A stretch of 64,000 nucleotides of DNA, from contig JANQNT010000002.1 of assembly GCA_028279445.1 (NCBI GenBank), forward strand, positions 62,001 through 126,000. Reading direction: 5' to 3'. Position numbers and translations under genes: made by a program. This stretch comes from Tepidamorphaceae bacterium (GTDB lineage Bacteria > Pseudomonadota > Alphaproteobacteria > Rhizobiales > Tepidamorphaceae). Below, piece after piece: positions 8,512 through 16,984 of this stretch; the first letter of the stretch is position 1, and the number at the start of each line of letters is the position of its first letter. Below the pieces are notes generated by a model, which was not told the DNA's origin, made no database searches, and worked only from the letters and a program-made list of their open reading frames with translations.

Positions 8512-9774
8512 ATGAGAACGACAATCGCAGTGGCCGGCCTTTCGCTGGCTCTGGGCGTTGGAGGCCCTGCGCTGGCGGACACGCCCTCGGCGGTGCTGAA
8601 GACCTATGCCGACATCGCCCACGCGGGCTATGAGGATTCGCTGATCACGGCGCGCGCGCTGGATTCGGCCATCGACGCACTGCTGGCCGGCCCGAGCGAA
8701 GCGACCCTGAACGCCGCGCGCGCGGCCTGGATCGCCGCCCGCGTGCCCTACCAGCAGACCGAGGTCTATCGCTTCGGCAACGCCATCGTCGATGACTGGG
8801 AAGGCAAGGTGAACGCGTGGCCGCTCGACGAGGGCCTGATCGACTATGTCGACGCGTCCTACGGCAGCGAATCCGACGAGAACGCGCTCTACACGGTCAA
8901 TGTCATCGCCAACCCGACGCTGACCGTGAACGGCGCTGCGGTGGACGCGACCAACATCACGCCCGAGCTGCTGGCCGATACCCTGCACGAGGCCGAGGAA
9001 GTCGAGGCCAACGTCGCCACCGGCTATCACGCCATCGAGTTCCTGCTCTGGGGGCAGGATCTGAACGGCACCGGCCCTGGCGCCGGCGCGCGTCCGGCGA
9101 GTGACTTCGACACCGCCAACTGCACCGGCGGCAATTGTGACCGTCGCGGTCAGTACCTCAAGGCGGCGTCCACCCTGCTGCTCTCCGATCTCGAAGAGAT
9201 GGTCGGCAATTGGGAAGAAGGCGGCGCGGCCCGCACGGCCCTGATGGAAGACGAGCAGGCTGGCCTGTCGATCATCCTCACCGGCATGGGATCGCTGTCC
9301 TATGGCGAGCTTGCCGGCGAGCGCACCAAGCTCGGCCTGCTGCTCAACGATCCCGAGGAGGAGCACGATTGCTTCGCCGACAACACCCACAACTCGCACT
9401 ACTTCAACCAGATCGGCATCCGTAACGTCTACACCGGCCACTACCGGCGCGTGGACGGTTCGGTGGTTTCCGGTCCATCCGTGTCCGACCTGGTCGCCGC
9501 GGCGGATGCCGGCATCCACGAAGAGCTGATGTCGAAGATCGAGGAGGGCGTCGTGGCGCTCGCCGCCATGAAGTCGCGCGCCGAGTCGATCGAGGCCTTC
9601 GACGAGATGATCGGCGAGGGCAACGAGACCGGCAACGGCGTCGTCCAGGCGGTTGTCGATGCGCTGGTCGCCCAGACCAGGCCGATCGAGCGGGCCGTGG
9701 CCACGCTGGATCTCGGCACCATCGAGATCGAAGGCTCCGACAGCCTCGACAACCCGAACGCCGTCTTCCAGTAA
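8512..9774 (+). CDS. Imelysin-family iron-regulated periplasmic protein
   Basis: A 420-residue imelysin (peptidase M75 family, IrpA type). Residues 1-22 form a signal peptide ending ALA-DT. The GxHxxE signature is intact in GYHAIEFLLWG (171-180; His173, Glu176), the proposed metal-binding site; a second NSHYFNQIGIRNVY block lies near 296. Members are periplasmic or outer-membrane proteins linked to iron uptake rather than to proteolysis. AAGGAG precedes the ATG. It is followed by a strong hairpin terminator and then a di-heme oxidoreductase, a second imelysin and a DUF1513 protein, the typical iron-regulated gene set. Confidence 0.93.
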   Translation: MRTTIAVAGLSLALGVGGPALADTPSAVLKTYADIAHAGYEDSLITARALDSAIDALLAGPSEATLNAARAAWIAARVPYQQTEVYRFGNAIVDDWEGKVNAWPLDEGLIDYVDASYGSESDENALYTVNVIANPTLTVNGAAVDATNITPELLADTLHEAEEVEANVATGYHAIEFLLWGQDLNGTGPGAGARPASDFDTANCTGGNCDRRGQYLKAASTLLLSDLEEMVGNWEEGGAARTALMEDEQAGLSIILTGMGSLSYGELAGERTKLGLLLNDPEEEHDCFADNTHNSHYFNQIGIRNVYTGHYRRVDGSVVSGPSVSDLVAAADAGIHEELMSKIEEGVVALAAMKSRAESIEAFDEMIGEGNETGNGVVQAVVDALVAQTRPIERAVATLDLGTIEIEGSDSLDNPNAVFQ

Positions 9775-9782
9775 AAACGACA

Positions 9783-9822
9783 GCGGGCGGTCCAGCCGGC
9801 AGACTGGACCGCCTGCATTTTT
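9783..9822 (+). terminator. Rho-independent terminator/attenuator inside iron operon
   Basis: A 13-bp stem (9783-9795 with 9804-9816, one G-T pair) with an eight-base loop runs into a six-T tract (9818-9823). It lies eight bases after the imelysin stop and about 30 bases before the next gene of the same operon. It probably lets some transcripts stop, giving more imelysin mRNA than downstream message. Confidence 0.85.
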
Positions 9823-9852
9823 TAAGCCGACGAAGGACCAGGCTCCCCCACC

Positions 9853-11445
9853 ATGTGCCGCCGCCAGCAGCTCCCCGACGACAGGCAAGCAATCCGACAT
9901 TCCCAATCGCGCAAGACAATCGGCCCGAAAGCCGTCCAGGCGATTGTGGCGACCACAGCAATGTGCCTTGCGGCCGCCTCGGCGCTGGCCGACGGACCCT
10001 TGCCGCATCGCGACGATCTGAGCGCCGAAGACCGTGCCCGCGTTGCTGCCGTGACGGCGCCACCGCAGGATTTCTCCAAGCCCCAGGGCTTTGAAGCTAT
10101 GACAGGCGGTGCGGCGACCTCGCGCGCACGCGCCAACGCCAATGCCTTTTCACACCCCAGTGCCAATCTGAGTTTCGAGGCCCGCCAGGAGTTCTTCCTC
10201 GGCAACGGTCTGTTCAAGAAGCTGTGGGTCTCCGCACCGTCCTCCACCCAGGCCTCCGACGGACTGGGTCCGCTGTTCAACGCGCGCTCCTGCCAGCGCT
10301 GCCACCTCAAGGACGGGCGCGGCCATCCGCCCAACGGGCCGGACGATCTGGCAACATCCATGTTCCTGCGCCTGTCGGTGCCGCCACGCACCGAAGCCGA
10401 GCACGCCGCGCTGGCCAGTCGGCACATCCAGGTCGTGCCCGAGCCCACCTATGGCGGACAGTTGCAGGATTTCGCCGTGCCCGGCATTCCAGCCGAGGGC
10501 CGCATGGTGATCACCTATGAGGAGATCGCGGTGGAGCTTGCCGGCGGGGAGACCGCCTCGTTGCGCAAGCCGAGCTATTCGGTCGCCGAACCGGGCTACG
10601 GCGATTTCCACCCCGACGTCATGCTGTCACCGCGTATCGCACCGCCGATGATCGGGCTTGGCCTCATCGAGGCGATCCATCCCGGCGACATCATCGCCCG
10701 CGCCGATCCCGACGATGCCGATGGCGACGGTATCTCGGGCCGCATCAGCTATGTGCGCGATCCCGGCAGCGACGAGATTGTCGTCGGCCGTTTCGGCTGG
10801 AAGGCGTCGAATCCGACCGTCCGCGCTCAGACGGCAGGCGCGTTTTCCGGCGACATCGGCATCTCCAATCCAGGCGCCCCGAACCACTGGGGCGATTGCA
10901 CCAAACAGCAGCCCGACTGTCTCAAGATGCCCGATGGCGCACAGCCGCGCCTCGGCGATACGGAGGCGCCCGACCCGGTGCTCGATCTGGTCGAGTTCTA
11001 TTCCCTCAATCTCGCCGTGCCGAAGCGCCGCGACGTCGATGATGCGCAGGTGCTGCGCGGCAAGGAGCAGTTCCACACGGCAGGCTGCGCCGGTTGCCAT
11101 CAACCCAACTACGTCACCAGCCGCAACGCCCTGCACAAGGAACATGCCTTCCAGTTGATCTGGCCCTATTCCGACCTGCTGCTGCACGACATGGGCGAAG
11201 GGCTTGCCGATAACCGTCCGGTGGGCGACGCTTCCGGACGCGAATGGCGCACCGCGCCGCTGTGGGGCATCGGCCTGACCGAGACCGTCAACGGCCACAC
11301 CTTCTTCCTGCACGACGGGCGCGCCCGAAACCTGCTCGAAGCTGTGCTGTGGCATGGCGGCGAGGCGCAGGCCGCGCGCGACACGGTCGTGGCCATGCAG
11401 CCTGAGGATCGCGCCGCGCTGATCCGCTTCCTGGAGTCGCTCTGA
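9853..11445 (+). CDS. Di-heme c-type oxidoreductase (DUF1111, thiol oxidoreductase-like)
   Basis: A 530-residue exported cytochrome of the DUF1111 family. A basic N-terminus and hydrophobic stretch ending SALA-DG form the signal. Two heme c attachment motifs are present: CQRCH at 147-151 and CAGCH at about 412-416, with a FFLHDGRARNLLEAVLWHGGEA segment near the C-terminus that is typical of the family and of MauG-like di-heme proteins. The biochemical role is not established; genomic association with imelysins suggests redox work during iron acquisition, such as oxidising or reducing periplasmic iron. Its stop is followed with no gap by the second imelysin. Confidence 0.92.
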   Translation: MCRRQQLPDDRQAIRHSQSRKTIGPKAVQAIVATTAMCLAAASALADGPLPHRDDLSAEDRARVAAVTAPPQDFSKPQGFEAMTGGAATSRARANANAFSHPSANLSFEARQEFFLGNGLFKKLWVSAPSSTQASDGLGPLFNARSCQRCHLKDGRGHPPNGPDDLATSMFLRLSVPPRTEAEHAALASRHIQVVPEPTYGGQLQDFAVPGIPAEGRMVITYEEIAVELAGGETASLRKPSYSVAEPGYGDFHPDVMLSPRIAPPMIGLGLIEAIHPGDIIARADPDDADGDGISGRISYVRDPGSDEIVVGRFGWKASNPTVRAQTAGAFSGDIGISNPGAPNHWGDCTKQQPDCLKMPDGAQPRLGDTEAPDPVLDLVEFYSLNLAVPKRRDVDDAQVLRGKEQFHTAGCAGCHQPNYVTSRNALHKEHAFQLIWPYSDLLLHDMGEGLADNRPVGDASGREWRTAPLWGIGLTETVNGHTFFLHDGRARNLLEAVLWHGGEAQAARDTVVAMQPEDRAALIRFLESL

Positions 11446-12543
11446 ATGGTCCATGTCGCTCTCGTCGCACTGGCCGCGTTCGTCATCGCCGCGGCGTCAC
11501 CGGCCAACGCCACCGACGCCTCCGACCGCGAAGCGCGCTTCGCCGCCGCCGTCGCGGACATCATCGATGGCGCGATCCGTCCCGGCTACGCGGCGTTCAG
11601 CGAGACAGCCGAGGCCCAGAGCGTCAGCATGCAGGCGCTGTGCGCAGCGCCTGGCGAGGCCGCGCTCACCAAGGCGCGGGAGCGTTTCGCAGGGCTCGCC
11701 GCCGCCTGGTCGCGCGTCGAGCTTGTCCGCTTCGGACCGGCACGCGAGGACAACCGCTTTGAGAAACTGTTCTACTGGCCCGACCGCAAGGGCCGCGGCC
11801 TCAAGCAGGTGCAGAGACTGCTGGCGAGCGAAGACGAGACGGCCTCGCAGACCGAGACCCTGCGCCGCAAGAGCGTTGCGGTACAGGGACTTCCGGCGCT
11901 TGAATTCGTTCTGTTCGGCAAGGGCTCCGACGAACTTGCGCGAGTTGCTGGTTACCGCTGCGCTTACGGCGCGGCCATCGCCGGGGCCATCGCCGCGAAC
12001 GCCGCCGAGATCGCCGAGAGCTGGTCGGGCGATGACGGTTACGGCGCGTTGATGCGCGCGGCCGGTCCCGACAACCCCTCCTACCGCACCCACGCCGAAG
12101 CGCTGCAGGCGCTCCTTGGCGCGGCGCGCGAGCAATTGCAGGTGGCCCGCGACCTGAAGCTGCTCGCCGTGATCTCCGAGACGCCGGACAAGGCCAAGCC
12201 GAAGCGCGCACCCTTGTGGCGCTCCAACCTCACGATCACGTCGCTGCGCGGCAACATCGCCGGCGCGCTGGCCTTCTTCTCCGCCGGCATCGATGGCCTG
12301 CTGCCGGAAGATGCCGCGCGTCACGCCAACTCGCTGCATTTCGAAGGCAGGCAGGCCGACGGCACCCTTGCGGCCCTTGCCGAGAGCGGTGCGGACTGGG
12401 TTATACTCGCCAGCGATGCGGAAACGCACGCGCGCCTTGCCTACCTGCCCATACCACTGGGTGGAATGATCCGCCTTGCCACCGAGACCTATCCCGGAAC
12501 ACTCGGGCTGATCGTTGGCTTCAACTCAACCGACGGGGACTGA
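11446..12543 (+). CDS. Second imelysin-family protein of the iron operon
   Basis: 365 residues, with an N-terminal signal peptide ending ANA-TD. The GxHxxE position reads GLPALEFVLFG (near residue 148): Glu is kept but Pro replaces His, the form seen in many DUF1111-linked imelysins. The ATG abuts the TGA of the di-heme gene, so translation is likely coupled. The role is inferred as periplasmic, linked to iron. It differs clearly from the first imelysin (420 residues), so this is an old duplication rather than a recent one. Confidence 0.9.
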   Translation: MVHVALVALAAFVIAAASPANATDASDREARFAAAVADIIDGAIRPGYAAFSETAEAQSVSMQALCAAPGEAALTKARERFAGLAAAWSRVELVRFGPAREDNRFEKLFYWPDRKGRGLKQVQRLLASEDETASQTETLRRKSVAVQGLPALEFVLFGKGSDELARVAGYRCAYGAAIAGAIAANAAEIAESWSGDDGYGALMRAAGPDNPSYRTHAEALQALLGAAREQLQVARDLKLLAVISETPDKAKPKRAPLWRSNLTITSLRGNIAGALAFFSAGIDGLLPEDAARHANSLHFEGRQADGTLAALAESGADWVILASDAETHARLAYLPIPLGGMIRLATETYPGTLGLIVGFNSTDGD

Positions 12544-12544
12544 C

Positions 12545-13624
12545 GTGACGCTCACCCGGCGTCAGGTGCTGGCCGGGCTTACCGCCAGCGGCACGATCTC
12601 GCTGACGGGCCTGGCGACCGCCGATGACCGGGCCGCCTTCGTCGCCTGCTGCCGCACACCCGATGGCGGCTATGCGGCGGCCCTGCTCGACGCCGCCGGC
12701 AACATCCTGTTCACCGAACGCCTCGACGCGCGCGGACACGATTGCGCCGTGCGGCCGGACCGGCACGAAGTCGTCGTCTTCGCCCGCCGCCCGGGGCGCT
12801 TTGCCCTGGCCATCGATACGCACGGCCGCGTGCCGGCAACCGCAATCGCGCCACCCGGCAACCGCCGCTTCCAGGGCCACGGCGCCTTCTGCCCTGAGGG
12901 CCGGCTGCTCTACGCCACCGAGAACGACTTCGACAACGAGCGCGGCGTCGTCGGCATCTATGACGCCACGAACAGCTTCGCGCGCATCGGCGAGTTCGCC
13001 ACCGGCGGCACGGGTCCGCACGAGATCATCCTGCTCGCCGATGGCCGCACGCTGGCGGTCGCCAATGGCGGCATCCTCACCCACCCCGACTTCCCGCGCC
13101 ACAAGCTCAATCTGTCCACCATGGCGCCTTCGCTCGCCTATATCGATCGCCTGAGCGGCGAGATCGTCGAGCAGGTCGCGCTGCCCTCCGGTCTGCATCA
13201 GCTGTCGATCCGCCACATGGCGCAGGCAGGCCATGGCGCGGTGTGGTTTGGCGGTCAGTACGAGGGAACATCGAGCGACGATGTGGCGCTTGTGGGCTAT
13301 CACGCGCGCGGCCGGGCAATCCGCCTTGCCGATGCGCCGGCCCCGGACTATCGCGGCATGAACCACTACATCGGCTCCGTCGCCGCAAGCCGTGACGGCA
13401 CCCAGGTCGCGGTGACCAGCCCGCGCGGCGGCCGCATGCTTGTGTTCGATACAGCGACGCGTGCCCTGATCGCCCGGCGCCAGATCGCCGACGTGTCAGG
13501 CGTCACCACGCGCGGCGACGCGTTCGTCACCTCGGCCGGCACCGGCGACATTGATACGCACGCCACGCGGCTTGCCGCCCATGCGCCGCTTGCCTGGGAC
13601 AACCATCTGCGCGCGCTGATCTGA
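12545..13624 (+). CDS. DUF1513 protein with Tat signal, end of iron operon
   Basis: About 359 residues matching DUF1513. The N-terminus LTRRQVLAGLTASG is a twin-arginine signal, so the protein is exported folded. The remainder has repeated beta-strand blocks (DRHEVVVFARRPG, EGRLLYATENDFDNERGVVGIYD, GPHEIILLADGRTLAVANGGI) suggesting a beta-propeller. The family has no proven activity but travels with imelysins and DUF1111 cytochromes. GTG at 12545, one base after the imelysin TGA and with GGGG ahead, is preferred; an ATG at 12515 overlapping the imelysin is the alternative. Confidence 0.88.
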   Translation: MTLTRRQVLAGLTASGTISLTGLATADDRAAFVACCRTPDGGYAAALLDAAGNILFTERLDARGHDCAVRPDRHEVVVFARRPGRFALAIDTHGRVPATAIAPPGNRRFQGHGAFCPEGRLLYATENDFDNERGVVGIYDATNSFARIGEFATGGTGPHEIILLADGRTLAVANGGILTHPDFPRHKLNLSTMAPSLAYIDRLSGEIVEQVALPSGLHQLSIRHMAQAGHGAVWFGGQYEGTSSDDVALVGYHARGRAIRLADAPAPDYRGMNHYIGSVAASRDGTQVAVTSPRGGRMLVFDTATRALIARRQIADVSGVTTRGDAFVTSAGTGDIDTHATRLAAHAPLAWDNHLRALI

Positions 13625-13626
13625 CC

Positions 13627-14412
13627 TTATCCCTCGGCCGGAGCCAACTCCGCCAGCCGGGTGAGCGCGGCCTCGCCCAGCGGGGGCGGCGGCTGGTTGG
13701 CCGCGCCTTCCACCAGCAGCCGGTCGCTGGCTGCTTCCACCACCTGCTCCAGCCGGGCCATGAACGCGCGCCGGTCGAGACCCGGCTCGATCGGCTCGAG
13801 GAACTCGACCACGATGGTGCCGGGATACTTGACGAACGAGCGGCGCGGCCAGAACAGGCCGGAATTGAGCGCCACCGGCACACAGGGCACATCGCAACTG
13901 GTGTAGATATGCGCCGCGCCCGCCTTGTAGTCCGGCGGCGCGCCCGGCGCCCGGCGCGTGCCTTCCGGGAAGATGATCAGTTGCCGACCCTCGTCGAAGG
14001 CGGCCTGGGCGCTTTCGGCGACCTGCTTGAGCGCCCGCACGCCCCGCGAGCGGTCGATCGACACCATGCCGAGCTTGCGCGTCCACCAGCCGAACAGAGG
14101 AATGCGGTTGAGTTCCTGCTTGAGCACCAGCGAGGCGTCGGGCATCAGCGGCGCCAGCGCGAACGTCTCGAAGGCCGACTGGTGCTTGCTGGCGATCAGC
14201 GCCGCGCCTTGCGGGATGTTCTGCGCGCCGCGCACCTCCACGTGGGCGCCGACGATTGCGCGCAGCAGCCAGGCGGAGCTTGTCCCCCACGCCTTGAACA
14301 CCGGCAGGACCCAGGCGCGCGGCACCAGCAGCAGCGGCAGCGAGGCAAGCGCGAAGGCGATCCAGTTGAGGAAGAACAGGCCCGTCAGCAACACGGAGCG
14401 AATGAACAGCAT
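13627..14412 (-). CDS. plsC: 1-acyl-sn-glycerol-3-phosphate acyltransferase
   Basis: A 261-residue PlsC-family enzyme that adds the second acyl chain to lysophosphatidate in phospholipid synthesis. A hydrophobic N-terminal anchor (about residues 5-45) precedes the acyltransferase motifs: KHQSAFET (the HX4D/E block, here with Glu as is common in alphaproteobacteria), GWWTRKLG, FPEGTRR and VPVALNSG. Length is normal. The stop is only two bases from the stop of the convergent DUF1513 gene. The upstream gene on the same strand is mtgA, 77 bases away. Confidence 0.92.
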   Translation of the reverse strand: MLFIRSVLLTGLFFLNWIAFALASLPLLLVPRAWVLPVFKAWGTSSAWLLRAIVGAHVEVRGAQNIPQGAALIASKHQSAFETFALAPLMPDASLVLKQELNRIPLFGWWTRKLGMVSIDRSRGVRALKQVAESAQAAFDEGRQLIIFPEGTRRAPGAPPDYKAGAAHIYTSCDVPCVPVALNSGLFWPRRSFVKYPGTIVVEFLEPIEPGLDRRAFMARLEQVVEAASDRLLVEGAANQPPPPLGEAALTRLAELAPAEG

Positions 14413-14489
14413 GGCACTCGATTGGGTTGTTGGTCTCTCCGGCTAGCCGCCATGGTGGCTTGCGGTCAAGCCATCGCCCATCCTGATCA

Positions 14490-15239
14490 TCACTGTTGCG
14501 GTCTGACGCAGTCCACCCAGGGACCCGCCGCACGCGCCCGGGACTCGATGGTTCGGGCGAGCCGCGCGTGACGGCCGGAGGGCCGTGCAGGGTTGCGTGC
14601 CTTGGGCAAAGGCAGCGCGGTCGCCAGCAATGCCGCCTGCCGGCGGGTCAGTCGTGACGCATCCCGGCCGAAGTAATGCCGGCTTGCCGCCTGCACACCA
14701 TAAACCCCCGCATCCCATTCCACCGAGTTCAGATAGATTTCGATCATCCGCCGCTTCGGCCACACGACATCCATATACAGCGCCAATGGCACCTCCAGCG
14801 CCTTGCGTACGTAGGAGCGCTCCGGCCAAAGGAACAGGTTCTTGGCGGTTTGCATGGCGATGGTGCTGGCGCCGCGCGGCGAACCGCCCTCGCGCAGATC
14901 CTCCACCGCGATCCCGACCTGCTGCCAGTCGATACCGTGATGGACGCAGAACCGCGCGTCCTCCGAGACGATCACCGAATGCACCAGCACGGCCGCGATA
15001 TCGTCGAGCGCCACCCAGTCGCGCTGGTAGTCGCGCCCCATGAGGAGATCGCGCACCGTCAGCGTGGTCACGGGCGGACCGACGAAACGGTAGATCGGCA
15101 CCAGGACCAGCGGAATCGCCACCAGCACAGCAATGACCAGCGCCGCGCCGCGCAGCATCCGGCGCAGCAGCGAACCGCGCCCGGTGCGCGAACCGCCCCG
15201 CCGGTCCTTGTCGGAGCGCGTCTGCGATGAGCTGCTCAT
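14490..15239 (-). CDS. mtgA: Monofunctional biosynthetic peptidoglycan transglycosylase
   Basis: 249 residues of family GT51, polymerising lipid II into glycan strands at the inner membrane. A basic N-terminus and one membrane helix (about 30-52) precede the catalytic core. The hallmark blocks are SEDARFCVHHGIDW, containing the catalytic Glu, and GASTIAMQTAKNLFLWPERS, followed by RRMIEIYLNSVEW. There is no transpeptidase domain, which separates it from class A PBPs. ATG 15239 was chosen over a start 12 codons upstream because the family begins with a short polar stretch like MSSSSQ. Confidence 0.93.
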   Translation of the reverse strand: MSSSSQTRSDKDRRGGSRTGRGSLLRRMLRGAALVIAVLVAIPLVLVPIYRFVGPPVTTLTVRDLLMGRDYQRDWVALDDIAAVLVHSVIVSEDARFCVHHGIDWQQVGIAVEDLREGGSPRGASTIAMQTAKNLFLWPERSYVRKALEVPLALYMDVVWPKRRMIEIYLNSVEWDAGVYGVQAASRHYFGRDASRLTRRQAALLATALPLPKARNPARPSGRHARLARTIESRARAAGPWVDCVRPQQ

Positions 15240-15376
15240 GATGCTGGCATAGACGCGCCCCGACGGCGCATGCAAGACATTTGCGGGAAGCGGGCCGACC
15301 CTTCACAGATTGGATTGTCGGCCGCCGGCTGTGCTAGATCGGCCATGAAGTAAGCGTATCCGCCGGACGTCCACAC

Positions 15377-16282
15377 GTGATCGACAACACCGATACTCCC
15401 GCGATTACCGCGCGCCTCGTCACCTTCGCCGATGCGTTCGATGCGGCCTTCGCCGCCGACCTCGACCACCGGCTTGATGGGGTGCCGGATCGCCTCGCCG
15501 ATGCGGTGCGCCATGCCGCCATGGCCGGCGGCAAGCGCATCCGCCCGTTCCTGGTGTGCCAGAGCGCGGCGCTGTTCGGCACCGGGCAGGCGGAGGTGCT
15601 GCCGGCGGCCATCGCGGTGGAGTGCATCCATTGCTACAGCCTGGTGCATGACGACCTGCCGGCGATGGACAACGACACGCTGCGCCGCGGCAAGCCGACC
15701 GTACATGTGGCGTTCGACGAAGCGACCGCGATCCTGGCCGGCGACACTCTTTTGACCATCGCCTTCGAGGCGCTGTCCGGGATGCCGACGGGCGCCGCGC
15801 TCGCCGGTGTTCTGGCCCGCGCCGCCGGCGCACGCGGTATGGTCGGCGGACAAATGCTCGACCTTGCCGCGGAAGGCCGCTTCGGCGTCACGCCTGAGGG
15901 CGAGGTGGAGACGGTGCGCAGGCTCCAGGCCATGAAGACCGGAGCACTGATCGCGGCCGCCTGCGAATTGGGGGCGCGCAGCGCCGGCGCCGCGCAAGCC
16001 GATATCGAGGCGCTCGGCACATACGCCCGCGCCATCGGTTTCGCCTACCAGATCGCCGATGACCTGCTCGACCACGAAGGCGACGCGGCGGCGATGGGCA
16101 AGGCGGCGCGCAAGGATGCCGCCGCCGGCAAGGCGACCATCGTATCGCTGATGGGCAGCGCCGCCGCCCGCGACATGCTCGACGACACGCTGCGCGATGC
16201 GGTCGCCGCGCTCGGCACCCTTCCCGGCGACACCCGGCCCCTGGCCGACTTTGCCGCCTTCATCGCCGCGCGCGACCGTTAG
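15377..16282 (+). CDS. ispA: Short-chain polyprenyl (farnesyl/geranylgeranyl) diphosphate synthase
   Basis: A 301-residue trans-prenyltransferase condensing isopentenyl diphosphate with allylic substrates for quinone and undecaprenyl precursor supply. The first aspartate-rich motif is DDLPAMD (92-98) and the second is DDLLDHE in QIADDLLDHEGD. GGKRIRPFL and the KTGALI block are also typical of the IspA/CrtE group. Product length (C15 or C20) is not settled by sequence. Translation starts at GTG. The stop codon is embedded in a 30-bp palindrome. IspG, an enzyme of the same pathway, lies less than 2 kb downstream on the other strand. Confidence 0.92.
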   Translation: MIDNTDTPAITARLVTFADAFDAAFAADLDHRLDGVPDRLADAVRHAAMAGGKRIRPFLVCQSAALFGTGQAEVLPAAIAVECIHCYSLVHDDLPAMDNDTLRRGKPTVHVAFDEATAILAGDTLLTIAFEALSGMPTGAALAGVLARAAGARGMVGGQMLDLAAEGRFGVTPEGEVETVRRLQAMKTGALIAAACELGARSAGAAQADIEALGTYARAIGFAYQIADDLLDHEGDAAAMGKAARKDAAAGKATIVSLMGSAAARDMLDDTLRDAVAALGTLPGDTRPLADFAAFIAARDR

Positions 16283-16309
16283 GGTCCTGACCCCAGGGTC
16301 AGGACCCTA
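16280..16309. terminator. Near-perfect 30-bp palindrome between convergent genes, probable bidirectional terminator
   Basis: TAGGGTCCTGACCC (16280-16293) and its exact reverse complement (16296-16309) are separated by only two bases. The TAG stop of the polyprenyl synthase is the first three bases of the left arm, and the stop of the convergent phosphatase lies three bases beyond the right arm. No T tract follows, so it may act through RNA structure or protein binding. The same GGGTCAGGA word recurs at 8452. Confidence 0.6.
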
Positions 16310-16311
16310 GG

Positions 16312-16839
16312 TCATTCGCCGACGATCTCAGTCACGAACGTATCGAGCCGGCCGCCGGGAAACAGATGGCCCGGGATACCCGCAGCGGCGGCAGCCGCCA
16401 CATCGCTTGGCTTGTCGCCGATCAGGAAGCTGCCGTCGCGGCCGATCGGCAGCTCTTCGAACGCCTTCAGCAGCATGCCGGGGTTGGGCTTGCGATCAGG
16501 ATGGTCGGCATGGCGCCAGCGCGGCAGCACCGCGTCGCCGTGATAGGGACAGTGATAGATGGCATCGAGCCGGGCGCCCGCCGCCGCAAGCCGCTCAGCC
16601 ATCGCCTGGTGGAACGCGTGCATGTCCGCGGGCTCGAACATGCCGCGCGCGATTCCCGACTGGTTGGTGACCACCACCACCGCGAACCCGCGCGCGTTGA
16701 GAAGCGCCACGGCTTGCAGCGCGCCGGGAACGAACTCCAGGTCCTCGACCCGGTGCGTATAGCCCTTGTCGACGTTGAGCACGCCGTCACGGTCAAGAAA
16801 GGCGCATGGCCGCGCACGCGCTTTGTCTCCGCTGCTCAT
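16312..16839 (-). CDS. HAD-family GmhB-like heptose bisphosphate phosphatase
   Basis: A 175-residue HAD IIIA phosphatase of the D,D-heptose 1,7-bisphosphate phosphatase type. FLDRDGVLN near residue 14 supplies the two catalytic Asp, VVVVTNQSGIARG the second motif, and FLIGDKPSDVAAAAAAGI the metal-binding end. In canonical GmhB a Zn site is built from CPHH plus a downstream CxC; here CPYH is present, but the later cysteines are replaced (PRWRHADHPDRKPNPG), so the structural zinc may be missing. It could act in LPS heptose synthesis or on another sugar bisphosphate. GGAGCGGG precedes the ATG. Confidence 0.85.
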   Translation of the reverse strand: MSSGDKARARPCAFLDRDGVLNVDKGYTHRVEDLEFVPGALQAVALLNARGFAVVVVTNQSGIARGMFEPADMHAFHQAMAERLAAAGARLDAIYHCPYHGDAVLPRWRHADHPDRKPNPGMLLKAFEELPIGRDGSFLIGDKPSDVAAAAAAGIPGHLFPGGRLDTFVTEIVGE

Positions 16840-16984
16840 GCCCGCTCCGCCTTGAGACCACCACGCCAGGTGGAAGCGTTAGCGCCCCTTCCCGTCCCTT
16901 GTCTACCGATACGGCCACGTTGCCGCAGAGATGGCTTTGGTGTACCCCGCCATCGCACGCAGACTGTCGGGGGATCCGTTTTAG

